A stretch of DNA of 64,000 nucleotides from Roseovarius indicus. Its GTDB lineage: Bacteria; Pseudomonadota; Alphaproteobacteria; Rhodobacterales; Rhodobacteraceae. The position numbers and the translations under genes were made by a program. A model generated the notes under the pieces. It made no database searches and had not been told where the DNA came from. It saw only the letters and a program-made list of their open reading frames with translations. The DNA is taken from NCBI RefSeq assembly GCF_008728195.1, contig NZ_CP031601.1, positions 80,736 through 144,735 on the forward strand. Reading direction: 5' to 3'. Below, in pieces: positions 1 through 9,550 of this stretch. How positions within the stretch are numbered: the stretch's first letter is position 1; each line of letters starts with the position of its first letter.

Positions 1-1
1 C

Positions 2-1426
2 ATCGCCCTCTTCCGCATGCGATTTGATGAACGATTTCCGGACGGACTAAAAGTTACCAAGCCTAGGAAGAAGCTCACGGCGTCCTATCGGGCCGCTTCC
101 AGCGAGTTTCAGGGGTCCGCCAACCCAACCTTGGATGGCAAGCCTGTCCCGGATATTTCCGGCCTGCGCAAACCGATCGAGATTGCTCAGGAGCTGGCTG
201 ATGAGGTGATGAACGATCTCGACAAGCTCAGTCGCTTCCTGGGCCGAAATCCTGAAGGTCGCGGAAGCGTTGAAGCGCATGCTTTGATGCCCACTGAACT
301 TTGGGAAGCCTTCCCATCTGAGGAAATGGACCGCTTGAAATTCTGGGCAAGCGATGTCGTCGATCGAGGGGGATTGGTGCCGCTCAAGGAGGTCATCGGA
401 CGGCTGGAGGGAGAAACGAACGAGAAGATCGCGAAAAGGCAGATGACAGGAGCGGCCGACGCGCTCGCGCGCCTGGGTTTTGGTCTCGCACCTGACCCTC
501 GGTTTGCACTCCGATCACCCAAGGCAGAGGAACCTGTTGTGCTGTTTAGCTTGGGTGAACCCATCGAAAGACTGGAGGAAGTTTCCGAAAGCTATCGAAA
601 CGCTCTTATGGAACTAGCGCTCGGGTCCTTCGTCGCCCATGCGGATGGTCGCATCGCGGAGCCCGAGCGCAGGGCGCTGGAGGATCAGGTTTCCGCCGCG
701 GCCCTCAGCGATCAGGAACGCCGCAGGCTGCGTGCAAACCTTGAATGGTTCTTGGCCGTGCCGCCGGACATGACGCTTCTGCGGCGCAAATTGAAGGATG
801 TGGGCCAAGACAGCCAGGCCGCTATGCGGGCAGCACTGGTTGGTGCAGCACATGCCGATGGCATTATTCACTCCGACGAAGTCGCAAGCATCGAGAAAAT
901 CTACAAGGCTTTGGGCCTCGATCCTGCGCTTGCCTACTCGGATCTGCATGCTGGCGAAGTCGCGGATGGTCCTCGCGCTGTTCGTGCCTCGCAACCGGGT
1001 CGCCCGGGCGAAGCGATACCCGATCTTGAAAAAGCCAGCGGACCCAAACTCGACGCGTCGCGGATCGCAGCAATCCGTTCGGACACTGAGCGCGTGTCGT
1101 CCGTCCTCGGTCAGATTTTCGATGTCGAAGAGGAAGAAAGTGGTGCGTCTGGGCCCGCCAGCCAAAGCCAGCTGGCGGGGCTTGACCCGAAACACGGCGC
1201 CCTTGTCCTCGAACTAGTTACTCGGGAGCATTGGTCTGACACAGAGTTCGAGACGATCTGCGCCTCGCATGGCTTGATGGCGTCCGGGGCACTGGAAGTT
1301 GTGAATGAATGGGCTTTTGAGACCTACGATGAAGCGCTTCTCGACGAGTATGATGGATATGACATGTCCCCGGAGATTGCGGAGGCGGTAAAAGAAAAGA
1401 TGAGTGCGGAGGGCAGGGATGTCTAA
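2..1426 (+). CDS. sngA: TerB-domain protein of a Shango-type defence system (5' end outside window)
   Basis: The frame is open to the left edge, so the N-terminus is missing; the first in-window ATG is at 17. Two TerB-like helical repeats carry the motif HADG, at residues about 208-211 and 279-282 counted from that ATG. The last 75 residues are acidic and resemble a TerB-C domain. TerB folds bind metal in tellurite-resistance proteins. The order TerB protein, P-loop ATPase, DEAD/DEAH helicase is the published composition of Shango, in which all three genes act together against phage. The stop overlaps the next gene by 8 nt, which fits one operon. The family call rests on domains plus order; the role is inferred. 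Confidence 0.75.
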   Translation: MALFRMRFDERFPDGLKVTKPRKKLTASYRAASSEFQGSANPTLDGKPVPDISGLRKPIEIAQELADEVMNDLDKLSRFLGRNPEGRGSVEAHALMPTELWEAFPSEEMDRLKFWASDVVDRGGLVPLKEVIGRLEGETNEKIAKRQMTGAADALARLGFGLAPDPRFALRSPKAEEPVVLFSLGEPIERLEEVSESYRNALMELALGSFVAHADGRIAEPERRALEDQVSAAALSDQERRRLRANLEWFLAVPPDMTLLRRKLKDVGQDSQAAMRAALVGAAHADGIIHSDEVASIEKIYKALGLDPALAYSDLHAGEVADGPRAVRASQPGRPGEAIPDLEKASGPKLDASRIAAIRSDTERVSSVLGQIFDVEEEESGASGPASQSQLAGLDPKHGALVLELVTREHWSDTEFETICASHGLMASGALEVVNEWAFETYDEALLDEYDGYDMSPEIAEAVKEKMSAEGRDV

Positions 1427-2726
1427 GTTGAAACCACGTGAACGCGATGCAATCGTACAGGCGCTTCGGGCCGGGGTCGTGCCCAAGCTAGGTTTGCGCC
1501 ATATTCAGGTCGGCCGCGTCCGGGAGATTGAAGAGCTCGTTAAGGACATGGACCGGATATCCGATGGCGGATCGGCAATCAGGTTCATCATCGGGGAATA
1601 CGGATCGGGCAAGACGTTCTTCATGAACCTGATCCGCCTCGTCGCCTTGGAGAAAGGCCTGGTCGTGATGTTCGCGGATCTGGCGCCGGATCGCCGCATT
1701 CACGCGACCGGCGGACAAGCTCGGGGGCTGTATGCGGAGATGGCCCGAAACCTCTCGACGCGGACAAAGCCCGATGGCGGGGCATTGGCCAGCGTGGTGG
1801 AACGGTTTGTCAGCCAGGCTCACCGAGATGCTGAAGAACGGGATTTGCCTACGGGGACCGTCATTCGTGAACGCCTTGGCCACTTTGAAGAACTTACCGG
1901 AGGGTTTGAGTTCGCGGAAGTCATCCGCCGATATTGGGAAGGCCATGAAACCGGTGACGACGAGTTGAAATCCGCAGCCCTGAGGTGGCTGCGCGGTGAA
2001 TTCGCGACACGCACCGACGCGCGCAAAGTACTTGGCGTACGAACAATCATCGACGACTCCAGTGTCTATGACCATCTGAAGCTGATGTCGGCATTCGTGT
2101 GCGAGGCCGGATATAAAGGATTGCTGGTCGGCCTTGACGAGATGGTGAACCTCTACAAGCTCACATCGTCGCAGGCCCGCAATGCAAACTACGAACAGAT
2201 ACTCCGGATCCTGAATGATGTGCTGCAGGGCAGTGCCGAGAACCTCGGATTTCTCATGGGCGGGACCCCGGAGTTTCTGATGAACACCCGTCGAGGGCTC
2301 TACAGCTACGAAGCCCTTCAATCACGTTTGGCCGAGAACACCTTCGCGCGAGACGGATTGGTCGATCTTTCAGGACCGGTTGTCCGGCTCGCCAGCCTGA
2401 CCCCTGAAGACCTTTTCGTACTTCTGGCCAATGTCCGGCGGATCATGCAGGACGACGCCGTTGCTCTGCCGGACGACGCGCTCGAGGCCTTCATGGCGCA
2501 TTGCTCGGACCGGATCGGTGAAGCTTACTTCCGCACGCCGCGCAATACGGTGACCGCATTCGTGAACTTGCTTTCCGTGCTCGAGCAAAACCCCGGTGTC
2601 GAATGGAGTGATCTGATCGAAAAGATCGAAGTCTCCGAAGACCTTGGCGAAGACATGACCGAGGTAGACGAGTCGACTGGTGCCCAAGACCCCGGTGACG
2701 ATGACCTGATCAGCTTCAAGCTCTGA
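1419..2726 (+). CDS. sngB: P-loop ATPase of the Shango-type system (DUF2791/BrxD-like)
   Basis: A 435-residue soluble ATPase. The Walker A motif GEYGSGKT is at residues 59-66 and a Walker B-like strand LVGLDEM at about 236-242. This layout resembles DUF2791 ATPases such as BrxD of BREX. The ATG at 1419 is preferred to the one at 1404 because a GGAGGG ribosome site lies just upstream. The gene overlaps the TerB gene by 8 nt and ends 5 nt before the helicase gene, so the three are almost certainly co-transcribed. The C-terminus is strongly acidic. A BREX origin is possible by family, but no pglX, pglZ or brxC is present here. Confidence 0.78.
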   Translation: MSKLKPRERDAIVQALRAGVVPKLGLRHIQVGRVREIEELVKDMDRISDGGSAIRFIIGEYGSGKTFFMNLIRLVALEKGLVVMFADLAPDRRIHATGGQARGLYAEMARNLSTRTKPDGGALASVVERFVSQAHRDAEERDLPTGTVIRERLGHFEELTGGFEFAEVIRRYWEGHETGDDELKSAALRWLRGEFATRTDARKVLGVRTIIDDSSVYDHLKLMSAFVCEAGYKGLLVGLDEMVNLYKLTSSQARNANYEQILRILNDVLQGSAENLGFLMGGTPEFLMNTRRGLYSYEALQSRLAENTFARDGLVDLSGPVVRLASLTPEDLFVLLANVRRIMQDDAVALPDDALEAFMAHCSDRIGEAYFRTPRNTVTAFVNLLSVLEQNPGVEWSDLIEKIEVSEDLGEDMTEVDESTGAQDPGDDDLISFKL

Positions 2727-2731
2727 CGTCG

Positions 2732-4903
2732 ATGAGCAGTGCGTTCGACAGACTGGCGAGGCCTGTGCAGAAATGGATACGCCAGAAAGGATGGCGCGAA
2801 CTTCGCGACATCCAGGCGCGATCCATCCGGACGATCTGCGAAACTAATGCCGATTTGATCGTTGCGGCTTCAACGGCGGGCGGAAAGACGGAGGCGGCGT
2901 TCCTGCCGTTGATTTCACAGGTGCTTGACGAGCCGTGCGACGGCACCGGCTTCGATCTACTCTACATCGGTCCGCTGAAAGCCTTGATCACGGATCAGGC
3001 CATACGGCTGGAGGGCATCTGCCAGGAAGCAGAGCTTCCGGTTGTTCCCTGGCACGGGGATGTCTCGCAATCGATCAAGACGCGCGCGTTGAAATCTCCA
3101 AAAGGGATCCTGCTGATAACCCCAGAGTCCCTTGAGGCACTTTTCATTCGTCGTGGTTTGGAAATCGCTCGCCTGTTTGGGGCCACGCGGGCAGTCGTGA
3201 TCGACGAATTGCACACGGTTTTAGATAGCGAACGTGGTGTCCAGCTTCGTTCACTGCTCACAAGGCTCGAGCTCGCGACAAAGCGCCCAATCCGTCGGAT
3301 AGGTCTGTCAGCCACTCTCGGCGACATGGACCTCGCCAAGGCCTATCTTCGCCCTGACGCAGCAAGCTCTGTCCAACTGATCGAAGCAGATGGCGGCGAG
3401 GCTGAATTGAGGCTTCAGCTTCGCGGCTACCTCTCAGGCGATGAAGATGGAAACAGTCCATCCGCAACGGATGCCATAGCAGCCCATCTTTTCAAACACC
3501 TTCGAGGCAGCGACAACCTGGTCTTCGCCGGAGCGCGCCAGCGGGTGGAGATCTACGCAGATCGGTTGCGGGAGCTTTGCGAGCGAGAACACCTGCCGCA
3601 GGAATTTTACCCCCACCACGCGAGCCTCTCCCGAGATCACCGTGACTTCGTGGAGCGGCGGCTCAAGGATCCTGCGAAGCCGACGACTGCGATTTGCACG
3701 TCGACCCTCGAGCTTGGAATCGACATCGGTGATGTGACCTGTGTGGCTCAAATAGGGGCACCGTTTAGCGTAGCAGCGTTGCGGCAACGGCTCGGGCGAT
3801 CAGGCCGGCGTGAAGGACAACCTGCTATACTCCGACAGTACGCCGTCGAAGCCAAATTGTCGCCGGAGAGCAGTTTCGTCGATCGACTTCGCTTGGGCCT
3901 GATCAGGTCTATCGCGATGATAGATCTGTTGCTGGAAGGCTGGTGCGAACCGCCAAAACCGCAAGCGCTTCATCTTTCGACGCTCGTTCATCAGATACTG
4001 TCGGTTATCGCGCAGCGCGGCGGTGCGTCCGCAAGCGTGGTCTACAATGTACTGTGCCGCGAGGGTCCTTTTCGAAGGGTCACGACTGAGGTGTTCGCCG
4101 ATGTGTTGCGTGCGATTGGCCATCCTGAAACCGGTTTGATCGAACAGGCCGGAAGTGGGCTGTTACTCTTGGGCCCGACAGGCGAGAAGCTGGTCGAGCA
4201 TTACAGCTTCTATGCGGTGTTCCAGACACCTGAGGAATTCCGTTTGGTTGCAGAGGGGCGGGATCTTGGAACCTTGCCGATCGACAATGTTCTTGCTCCG
4301 GGGATGCTGTTGATTTTTTCCGGGCGGCGTTGGGTTGTTCAAGAAATTCATGATCGTGAAAAGGTCATAATCGTCAAACCCGCGAAGGCTGGTGTGCCTC
4401 CAGTCTTCGGCGGCGATGCAGGCGACATTTATGACAAGGTGATAGACCGAATGTTCAGTGTGCTCGAGCGGGGTATCAGTCCACCCTACATGGAGGCCGT
4501 TTCGCTAGAGATGCTAGACGAAGCGCGCGCCCACTATGAGCAACTCGGGTTCCGGACCAAGAATATCTACAGTTTTGGCGAACGTACATCGATCATCGCA
4601 ACGCGGGTCGGAACGGTGAAGACGTCAACTCTCGCGCTCGCACTAAGAAGTAAGGGGTTCTTGGTTGAACAGCATGACGGGTTTCTGCTGGTGGAGGCAG
4701 GGGACGAAACCCCCGATCTTCAAACGGCACTAACGCATATTCGATCTGGCGAACCTGTCGATCTGTTCGCGGGAGCAGGGAACTTCGTGTCGGAGAAGTT
4801 TCATCCGTACCTGTCGAAGCCGCTCTTGGAGTTGGATGCAGCCAGTTCGAAGCTTGTTCCTCAAATTCTTCCAACGTTGGTTGAAAGGATCATTCAGGCA
4901 TGA
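2732..4903 (+). CDS. sngC: DEAD/DEAH-box helicase of the Shango-type system (Lhr-like)
   Basis: A 723-residue superfamily 2 helicase. Walker A is ASTAGGKT at residues 46-53, the DExH box is DELH at 158-161, motif III is SAT at 193-195, and motif VI (QRLGRSGRR) is near residue 350. The arrangement resembles Lhr and BrxHI helicases, which unwind nucleic acid using ATP. A C-terminal region of some 250 residues has no obvious match. It starts 5 nt after the ATPase gene. In Shango the helicase is one of three essential components. The helicase assignment is firm; the assignment to Shango depends on the two neighbours. Confidence 0.8.
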   Translation: MSSAFDRLARPVQKWIRQKGWRELRDIQARSIRTICETNADLIVAASTAGGKTEAAFLPLISQVLDEPCDGTGFDLLYIGPLKALITDQAIRLEGICQEAELPVVPWHGDVSQSIKTRALKSPKGILLITPESLEALFIRRGLEIARLFGATRAVVIDELHTVLDSERGVQLRSLLTRLELATKRPIRRIGLSATLGDMDLAKAYLRPDAASSVQLIEADGGEAELRLQLRGYLSGDEDGNSPSATDAIAAHLFKHLRGSDNLVFAGARQRVEIYADRLRELCEREHLPQEFYPHHASLSRDHRDFVERRLKDPAKPTTAICTSTLELGIDIGDVTCVAQIGAPFSVAALRQRLGRSGRREGQPAILRQYAVEAKLSPESSFVDRLRLGLIRSIAMIDLLLEGWCEPPKPQALHLSTLVHQILSVIAQRGGASASVVYNVLCREGPFRRVTTEVFADVLRAIGHPETGLIEQAGSGLLLLGPTGEKLVEHYSFYAVFQTPEEFRLVAEGRDLGTLPIDNVLAPGMLLIFSGRRWVVQEIHDREKVIIVKPAKAGVPPVFGGDAGDIYDKVIDRMFSVLERGISPPYMEAVSLEMLDEARAHYEQLGFRTKNIYSFGERTSIIATRVGTVKTSTLALALRSKGFLVEQHDGFLLVEAGDETPDLQTALTHIRSGEPVDLFAGAGNFVSEKFHPYLSKPLLELDAASSKLVPQILPTLVERIIQA

Positions 4904-4998
4904 GCGGTGGGAAGCAGAGGTTGTTTCCTTGCACGTTCTGAACCGCTAGGGCCAAATGCAATGGCCTTTGGGGGCGCAGAGATCATTTGGAGAATGTC

Positions 4999-7206
4999 GT
5001 GGCCGATAAGCTGAACATAAATCTAAGATATTGTTATGGAATTGGAAAACTTGAGTCAGAGCTGGAGTTTAAGCACAAAGGCTACGCGATCTACGCTCCG
5101 AACGGTGTTATGAAAACATCGTTTGCGAAGACAATGATGGACCTTTCGGAAGGCAATTCGCCGAAGGACCTGCACTTCCCGGATCGCGAACCTACTTGTG
5201 AGATCACCCTGAATGGCGAAGCCATTAAGAAAGAGGAAATTTTCGTCGTTAAATCCTACGATGACAAATTCTCTTCAAGTCAGGTGTCCACTCTTCTTGC
5301 GAACGCCGAACTCAGAACGAAGTACGAAAAAATCCATCAGTCGATTGGCGAAGCAAAAAAGGCTTTGGACAAAGCTCTCAGGAACGCTGCGGGGTTTGGA
5401 GAGAGATCACGGGAGAACTTAGACCCGATTATCGAGGATGTGTTCGGCGGCAGCTATTATGAGGCACTTTCTGCGATTGAGGACGAGCTCAACGAACTTC
5501 ATCAATCGGACCTCGGCAAAGCCGACTACAGAATCCTGTACGACCCAAAAGTTCAGCAATTCCTTGCCAGCGAAGATGTGGCGGCTGCGGTCGAGGACTT
5601 TGCGCAAAAGTATGACGAGATAACCGAACAATCGCCAATCCTTCGAAGGGATTTTCAGTATCACAATGTCGCCCAGGTTCAGCAGCAACTCGAAGCGAAC
5701 AACTTTTTTAACGCTGGACATAGCATCAGCTTGGCGGATGAAAACACGGATCAGAAGGAAGAGGTTTCATCGGACCAATCTCTTCGCGAGCGCATCGAAG
5801 AGGAGAAGCTTCGCGTCTTGAACGATGAGGCGGTGGCGAAGAAATTCGACACATTCAATTCAAAGCTCAAAAATAAGGAGCTGCAGGCTTTCCGAGACTA
5901 TATCACAGATAATAAACACCTTCTGCCTATGCTAAACGAACCGAAAGGCCTGAAACGTGACCTTTGGATGCAATATCTTCGGGCTGCACTTGATGAGTAC
6001 AAAGCGCTGGTATCCGAGTATCGAACTGGTCAAAGTGCTCTCGCTGAAATCATCGCAGACGCGGACAGCAGCAGAGGTGATTGGGATGCTGTAGTGGCAG
6101 ATTTCAATCGTCGCTTTCTCTACCTGCCATTTGAACTTTCCGTTGAGAATAAGGCCGATGCGATCCTCAAAGGAAGTGCTCCTTCGATTGCTTTTATCAT
6201 CAAAGATGCAGGTGATGAGAGGCGTTATGCTTCATCCGAAAAGCAAGAACTGCTCCGAGCGCTAAGCACAGGTGAAAGCCGCGCGCTGTACATACTTGAT
6301 ATTATGTATGAGGTATTCGTGCGATGGAAGAACCGCACCAAGACCCTCTTTGTCTTTGACGACATTTCTGACTCGTTTGACTACAAGAACAAGTTCGCGA
6401 TCATCGACTTCTTGGAGGATGTAACCAAGGTCGAAGACACCAATTTCCTTGCCATCGTCCTGACTCACAACTTTGATTTCCTTCGAACAGTTTCAAACAG
6501 AGATATCTGTCCAGCACATCAGTGTCGGCTGGCGTTTCGATCTGATGATGGGATCAAGTTTGAGCCATTCGAGCGGACGGATATCCAGAGTCCGTTTCGT
6601 AAGTGGCAGGGCAGATTGGCGGAACCGTCCGTTCTAATTGCCTATATCCCGTTCTTACGTAATTTGATCGAGTACACGCTTGGCCCAAAAGATGCCGATG
6701 GGAATCCTAATGCTGACTACCTTCAGCTTACCAGGATGCTCCACTACAAAGATGAAACTGAAGCCCTCACCATTGAGGACTACAAGGCTGTATTCGAACG
6801 CCATTTGAGCGGGTGTACTTTCCCTGATGTTGATCTGACGCAGCCAATTATTGAGCATCTTTTCGCCACGGCCGATGAGTGTGAAAAAGTTGCCGATGGC
6901 ATCAATCTTGAGCACAAGATCGCTCTGTCAATCGCGATCAGAATGCGAGCCGAGCGATACATGGTCGCGAAGATCCGTTCTGCGCAGGAAGAATTTGATG
7001 TTTCGAATAAGCAGACGGGGAAGATTTTTCAAAAATTCAAAGACTTGTTCAATAATGAAGCCGAAAAAATAGGCCTTCTACGCCGCGTTAATCTAATCAC
7101 GCCAGCGAATATACATCTCAATTCCTTTATGTATGAGCCAATCTTAGACATGGGCATGGCCGAGTTGGTGACGTTGTACCAGAACGTAAAGTCAGATTTG
7201 AACTAG
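4999..7206 (+). CDS. AAA_13-like (SMC/ABC-type) ATPase, candidate defence protein
   Basis: A protein of about 735 residues. The N-terminal P-loop reads APNGVMKTSF (residues about 33-42), where the glycine before the lysine of GxxGxGKT is replaced by Met. A middle region rich in Glu, Lys and Arg probably forms a coiled coil. A Walker B-like strand, TLFVFDDISDSFD, is near residue 450 and an ABC-type H-loop, LTHNFDF, near 488. ATPases of this kind occur in PrrC/RloC anticodon nucleases and other phage-exclusion proteins. The GTG at 4999 is chosen because GGAG lies 6 nt upstream; a TTG at 4987 is the alternative. Base composition is clearly more AT-rich than the neighbours, which suggests separate acquisition. 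The effector activity is not recognised. Confidence 0.65.
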   Translation: MADKLNINLRYCYGIGKLESELEFKHKGYAIYAPNGVMKTSFAKTMMDLSEGNSPKDLHFPDREPTCEITLNGEAIKKEEIFVVKSYDDKFSSSQVSTLLANAELRTKYEKIHQSIGEAKKALDKALRNAAGFGERSRENLDPIIEDVFGGSYYEALSAIEDELNELHQSDLGKADYRILYDPKVQQFLASEDVAAAVEDFAQKYDEITEQSPILRRDFQYHNVAQVQQQLEANNFFNAGHSISLADENTDQKEEVSSDQSLRERIEEEKLRVLNDEAVAKKFDTFNSKLKNKELQAFRDYITDNKHLLPMLNEPKGLKRDLWMQYLRAALDEYKALVSEYRTGQSALAEIIADADSSRGDWDAVVADFNRRFLYLPFELSVENKADAILKGSAPSIAFIIKDAGDERRYASSEKQELLRALSTGESRALYILDIMYEVFVRWKNRTKTLFVFDDISDSFDYKNKFAIIDFLEDVTKVEDTNFLAIVLTHNFDFLRTVSNRDICPAHQCRLAFRSDDGIKFEPFERTDIQSPFRKWQGRLAEPSVLIAYIPFLRNLIEYTLGPKDADGNPNADYLQLTRMLHYKDETEALTIEDYKAVFERHLSGCTFPDVDLTQPIIEHLFATADECEKVADGINLEHKIALSIAIRMRAERYMVAKIRSAQEEFDVSNKQTGKIFQKFKDLFNNEAEKIGLLRRVNLITPANIHLNSFMYEPILDMGMAELVTLYQNVKSDLN

Positions 7207-7208
7207 GC

Positions 7209-7910
7209 GTGATCGGAATGCGTTTTGCACTTTTGAATGGTCAACGAGTTGAGGCGACGCCTGGTGCCTTGGGCAACTGCCCAGGCTGCAATGCCGCCAT
7301 GCTAGCTCGATGCGGGACCAAGAAGGTCTGGCATTGGGCGCACAAAGGCCGCCGCCATTGTGATCATTGGTGGGAAAACGAAACCGAGTGGCATCGCGAC
7401 TGGAAGAACCGGTTTCTCACCGACTGGCAAGAGGTGCCAGCTCGCGATGAAACTGGCGAGCTTCATATTGCGGATATCAAAACACCCTATGGCCTTGTGA
7501 TCGAGTTCCAGCACTCTGCTATCAAGTCGGCTGAGGTAAGAAAGCGCACAGATTTCTACGGTCAAGTAATTTGGATTATCGATGGAACCCGCCGCCCAAC
7601 TGATCTGATCCAATATGAACGTATGTTGTCAGAAAACTATCCGGAACGGTTCGACGGCGTTGATATCTACACCGTTTATTGCGAGGAAACACGGCTTCTC
7701 AAAGAATGGGGATCATTGGGCAAGATCGTCGGATTTGACTTTGGCGGCGAAAATCTATGCTTGCTGACAGCCGCACAAGGCAGAAGCCGTTATCTCTTCG
7801 ACTTCCCAAAGGTGGAGTTCGCTAGGTTGATTAGTGAAGGGAGGCCGCTACCAGTGGTTCAGTTCGCAGAACCCACCCAGCGTGGCTATCGAAGGCGTAG
7901 AAGATTCTAA
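7209..7910 (+). CDS. CoiA-like nuclease (PD-(D/E)XK type) with zinc ribbon
   Basis: A 233-residue protein. An N-terminal CPGC...C cluster (residues 24-35) is followed by WHWAH (41-45) and EWHRDWK (60-66). The likely nuclease core is AD89IK followed by E99FQHS, a D...ExQ pattern typical of restriction-like folds. This is the architecture of competence protein CoiA-like nucleases, which are also found in mobile and defence loci. The start is GTG 7209 or ATG 7218. It begins 2 nt after the ATPase gene, so the two are probably translated from one message and may work as an ATPase-nuclease pair. That pairing is inferred from position only. Confidence 0.7.
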   Translation: MIGMRFALLNGQRVEATPGALGNCPGCNAAMLARCGTKKVWHWAHKGRRHCDHWWENETEWHRDWKNRFLTDWQEVPARDETGELHIADIKTPYGLVIEFQHSAIKSAEVRKRTDFYGQVIWIIDGTRRPTDLIQYERMLSENYPERFDGVDIYTVYCEETRLLKEWGSLGKIVGFDFGGENLCLLTAAQGRSRYLFDFPKVEFARLISEGRPLPVVQFAEPTQRGYRRRRRF

Positions 7911-7980
7911 TAAACTTCAGGTCGCAAACAGTCGTTTTTGGCGGCTATCCTGGTCTACTAAAATCAACGCTTTGGATATG

Positions 7981-8023
7981 AAAACCGCCCGTAGAAGTTC
8001 ACCAGCAGTACCTTTGCGGTTTT
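7981..8023. terminator. Inverted repeat between convergent genes, possible terminator
   Basis: AAAACCGC (7981-7988) and GCGGTTTT (8016-8023) form a perfect 8-bp inverted repeat between the convergent nuclease gene and the secretion operon. A T-run follows on the plus strand. The loop is long (27 nt), so the call is weak. Confidence 0.25.
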
Positions 8024-8047
8024 TGGAGGGTTGTTTTCATTAGCCCG

Positions 8048-9124
8048 TCACCGTCGCCCCAACCTTCCAAGCCTAGCCAGTTGCGTCAGCATCTGGGACC
8101 CGACCCCCGATGATCCTGCGCCGCTTGCCTGACCCGTCTGTCCCATGCCTTGTCGCACAGGCATCTGCTGTACCCCAAAAAACTGCCGAGCCCTGAGGGC
8201 TGCGTATTCCGCACCACTGGCGCCACCGATCAGGTAGCGGTTGTAGGCCTGCTGGCTGCCCATTGCGGCACGGGTGAAGCTGTAGCCGCCACCGAGACCG
8301 CCGGAGAGGGCGGGCATCATGATGTTGCCGGAGATTGCGCGGACGATGAAGGGTGTTGCGATGATGAATCCCTTGGCCATGAGCACCATCATGAAGAAGG
8401 GGATGAGCGCACCGATGTTTGAGGCCCCTTCGGGGTCGCCTAGTTCGCCGATGAGGGCTGAGGAGACCCCTGTGATCGTTGCGAACACGCCTGCGACGAC
8501 AATGGGGTAGAGCGCAAAGGAAATCAGCGCCGACAGCCAGCGCGCGAAATAGTCCTTGGTCACCTCGAACAGCGTCAGGAAAATCATCACCGGGGCGATC
8601 CCGATCAGGAGCGCGATCATCAGCCGAGAGGCTACCAAGATGAAGGCGGCCAGCCCGCCGAGGATCGAGAGCAGAAGCACACCGACGATGTCCAGCATGG
8701 CACCGGCCATCCAGTTCAGCTCGGAACCGGCGGCGTTCAGGTAATCGCCGAGTTCCGAGATCAGCCGATCGAACTCTTCCGCGAAAGTACCGGAGGGCCC
8801 GGGGCTGCCGCCCCCGACCGAAGCGACAAGTGCGCCGGCGATGCTGTCGATCCCGGCAAGGATGGCGGAAGACAGCGCGTTGAACTGAACCCAATTGGTC
8901 GCAAATATCCCGATGAGCCCGATCTTGACTGCAAGCCAAAAAGCCGTGCGCCCGTCCATCGCCTTGTACTGGTAGATCATGTTCAGGAAGACGAGGATCA
9001 CCACCAGCGTTGTTCCCAGCACCAGCAGCGTGCCAACCGTCGCCGCGACAGATCCGAACTGGGTTTCGGCGGCGGTATCGAGGTAGCCCTGTGAGGTTTC
9101 AACGAAATAGGTGACGACGCTCAT
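8048..9124 (-). CDS. virB6: Type IV secretion inner-membrane channel protein VirB6/TrbL
   Basis: A 358-residue polytopic membrane protein with several long hydrophobic segments and a glycine-rich, serine-rich tail. Family: VirB6/TrbL, an inner-membrane component through which substrate passes in type IV secretion. It is the last gene of the secretion operon. It starts 13 nt after the stop of the exported small protein gene upstream, which supports co-transcription. The hydrophobic pattern and position make the call good even though VirB6 proteins are poorly conserved. Confidence 0.85.
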   Translation of the reverse strand: MSVVTYFVETSQGYLDTAAETQFGSVAATVGTLLVLGTTLVVILVFLNMIYQYKAMDGRTAFWLAVKIGLIGIFATNWVQFNALSSAILAGIDSIAGALVASVGGGSPGPSGTFAEEFDRLISELGDYLNAAGSELNWMAGAMLDIVGVLLLSILGGLAAFILVASRLMIALLIGIAPVMIFLTLFEVTKDYFARWLSALISFALYPIVVAGVFATITGVSSALIGELGDPEGASNIGALIPFFMMVLMAKGFIIATPFIVRAISGNIMMPALSGGLGGGYSFTRAAMGSQQAYNRYLIGGASGAEYAALRARQFFGVQQMPVRQGMGQTGQASGAGSSGVGSQMLTQLARLGRLGRR

Positions 9125-9136
9125 CGGGGTTGTGCC

Positions 9137-9550
9137 TCACCAGTTGCCCGCGGCTTCGCAGATCGCTTTGGCCTCGAGACGGGCGTCGTTGGCGCGGCGG
9201 TTGTAGACATCCGAGGCTTGCAGCATTTCCCACCGTTCGGCGGTGGGGTGGTGATCGCGGAAGGTGGCCTCGGCCTCGTCCCAAGCTGGGAAGCGGATTT
9301 CACAGGCGCAGCTTCCGGTCTCGACGATCCGCTCAAGGTTCTGGGCGCGGTAGATGTCCTGGACCAATACGCGCTGATAGGCCTGGCGCAGGGGGATTTC
9401 TTGCATCCAGGTAGGTTCCGCCGGGCGGTCCGGACAGACGTTGAAACTGGGCTCAAGTGTCGGCACCAGGTTGCGCTCGGCGAAGGCGGGCGCGGCCGTC
9501 AGGCTCAGGGCCATCGCGATCAGGGCAATGAGACACCGCGCCTGCTTCAT
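9137..9550 (-). CDS. Small exported protein of the secretion operon, unknown function
   Basis: A 137-residue protein with a clear signal peptide (hydrophobic residues about 7-22, cleavage after AFA). The mature part has cysteines in NVCPD and in the CACE motif, which suggests a disulphide in the periplasm. It overlaps the DUF4177 gene by 4 nt (ATGA) and lies between virB11 and virB6. I do not recognise a named family. Position suggests an accessory periplasmic part of the secretion machine. Confidence 0.7.
   Translation of the reverse strand: MKQARCLIALIAMALSLTAAPAFAERNLVPTLEPSFNVCPDRPAEPTWMQEIPLRQAYQRVLVQDIYRAQNLERIVETGSCACEIRFPAWDEAEATFRDHHPTAERWEMLQASDVYNRRANDARLEAKAICEAAGNW

Noticed and set aside
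1..4903. BREX type 2 as the source of the ATPase and helicase genes
   Set aside because: BrxD- and BrxHI-like proteins are present, but no pglX, pglZ, brxC or pglW lies alongside, and the TerB gene fits Shango.
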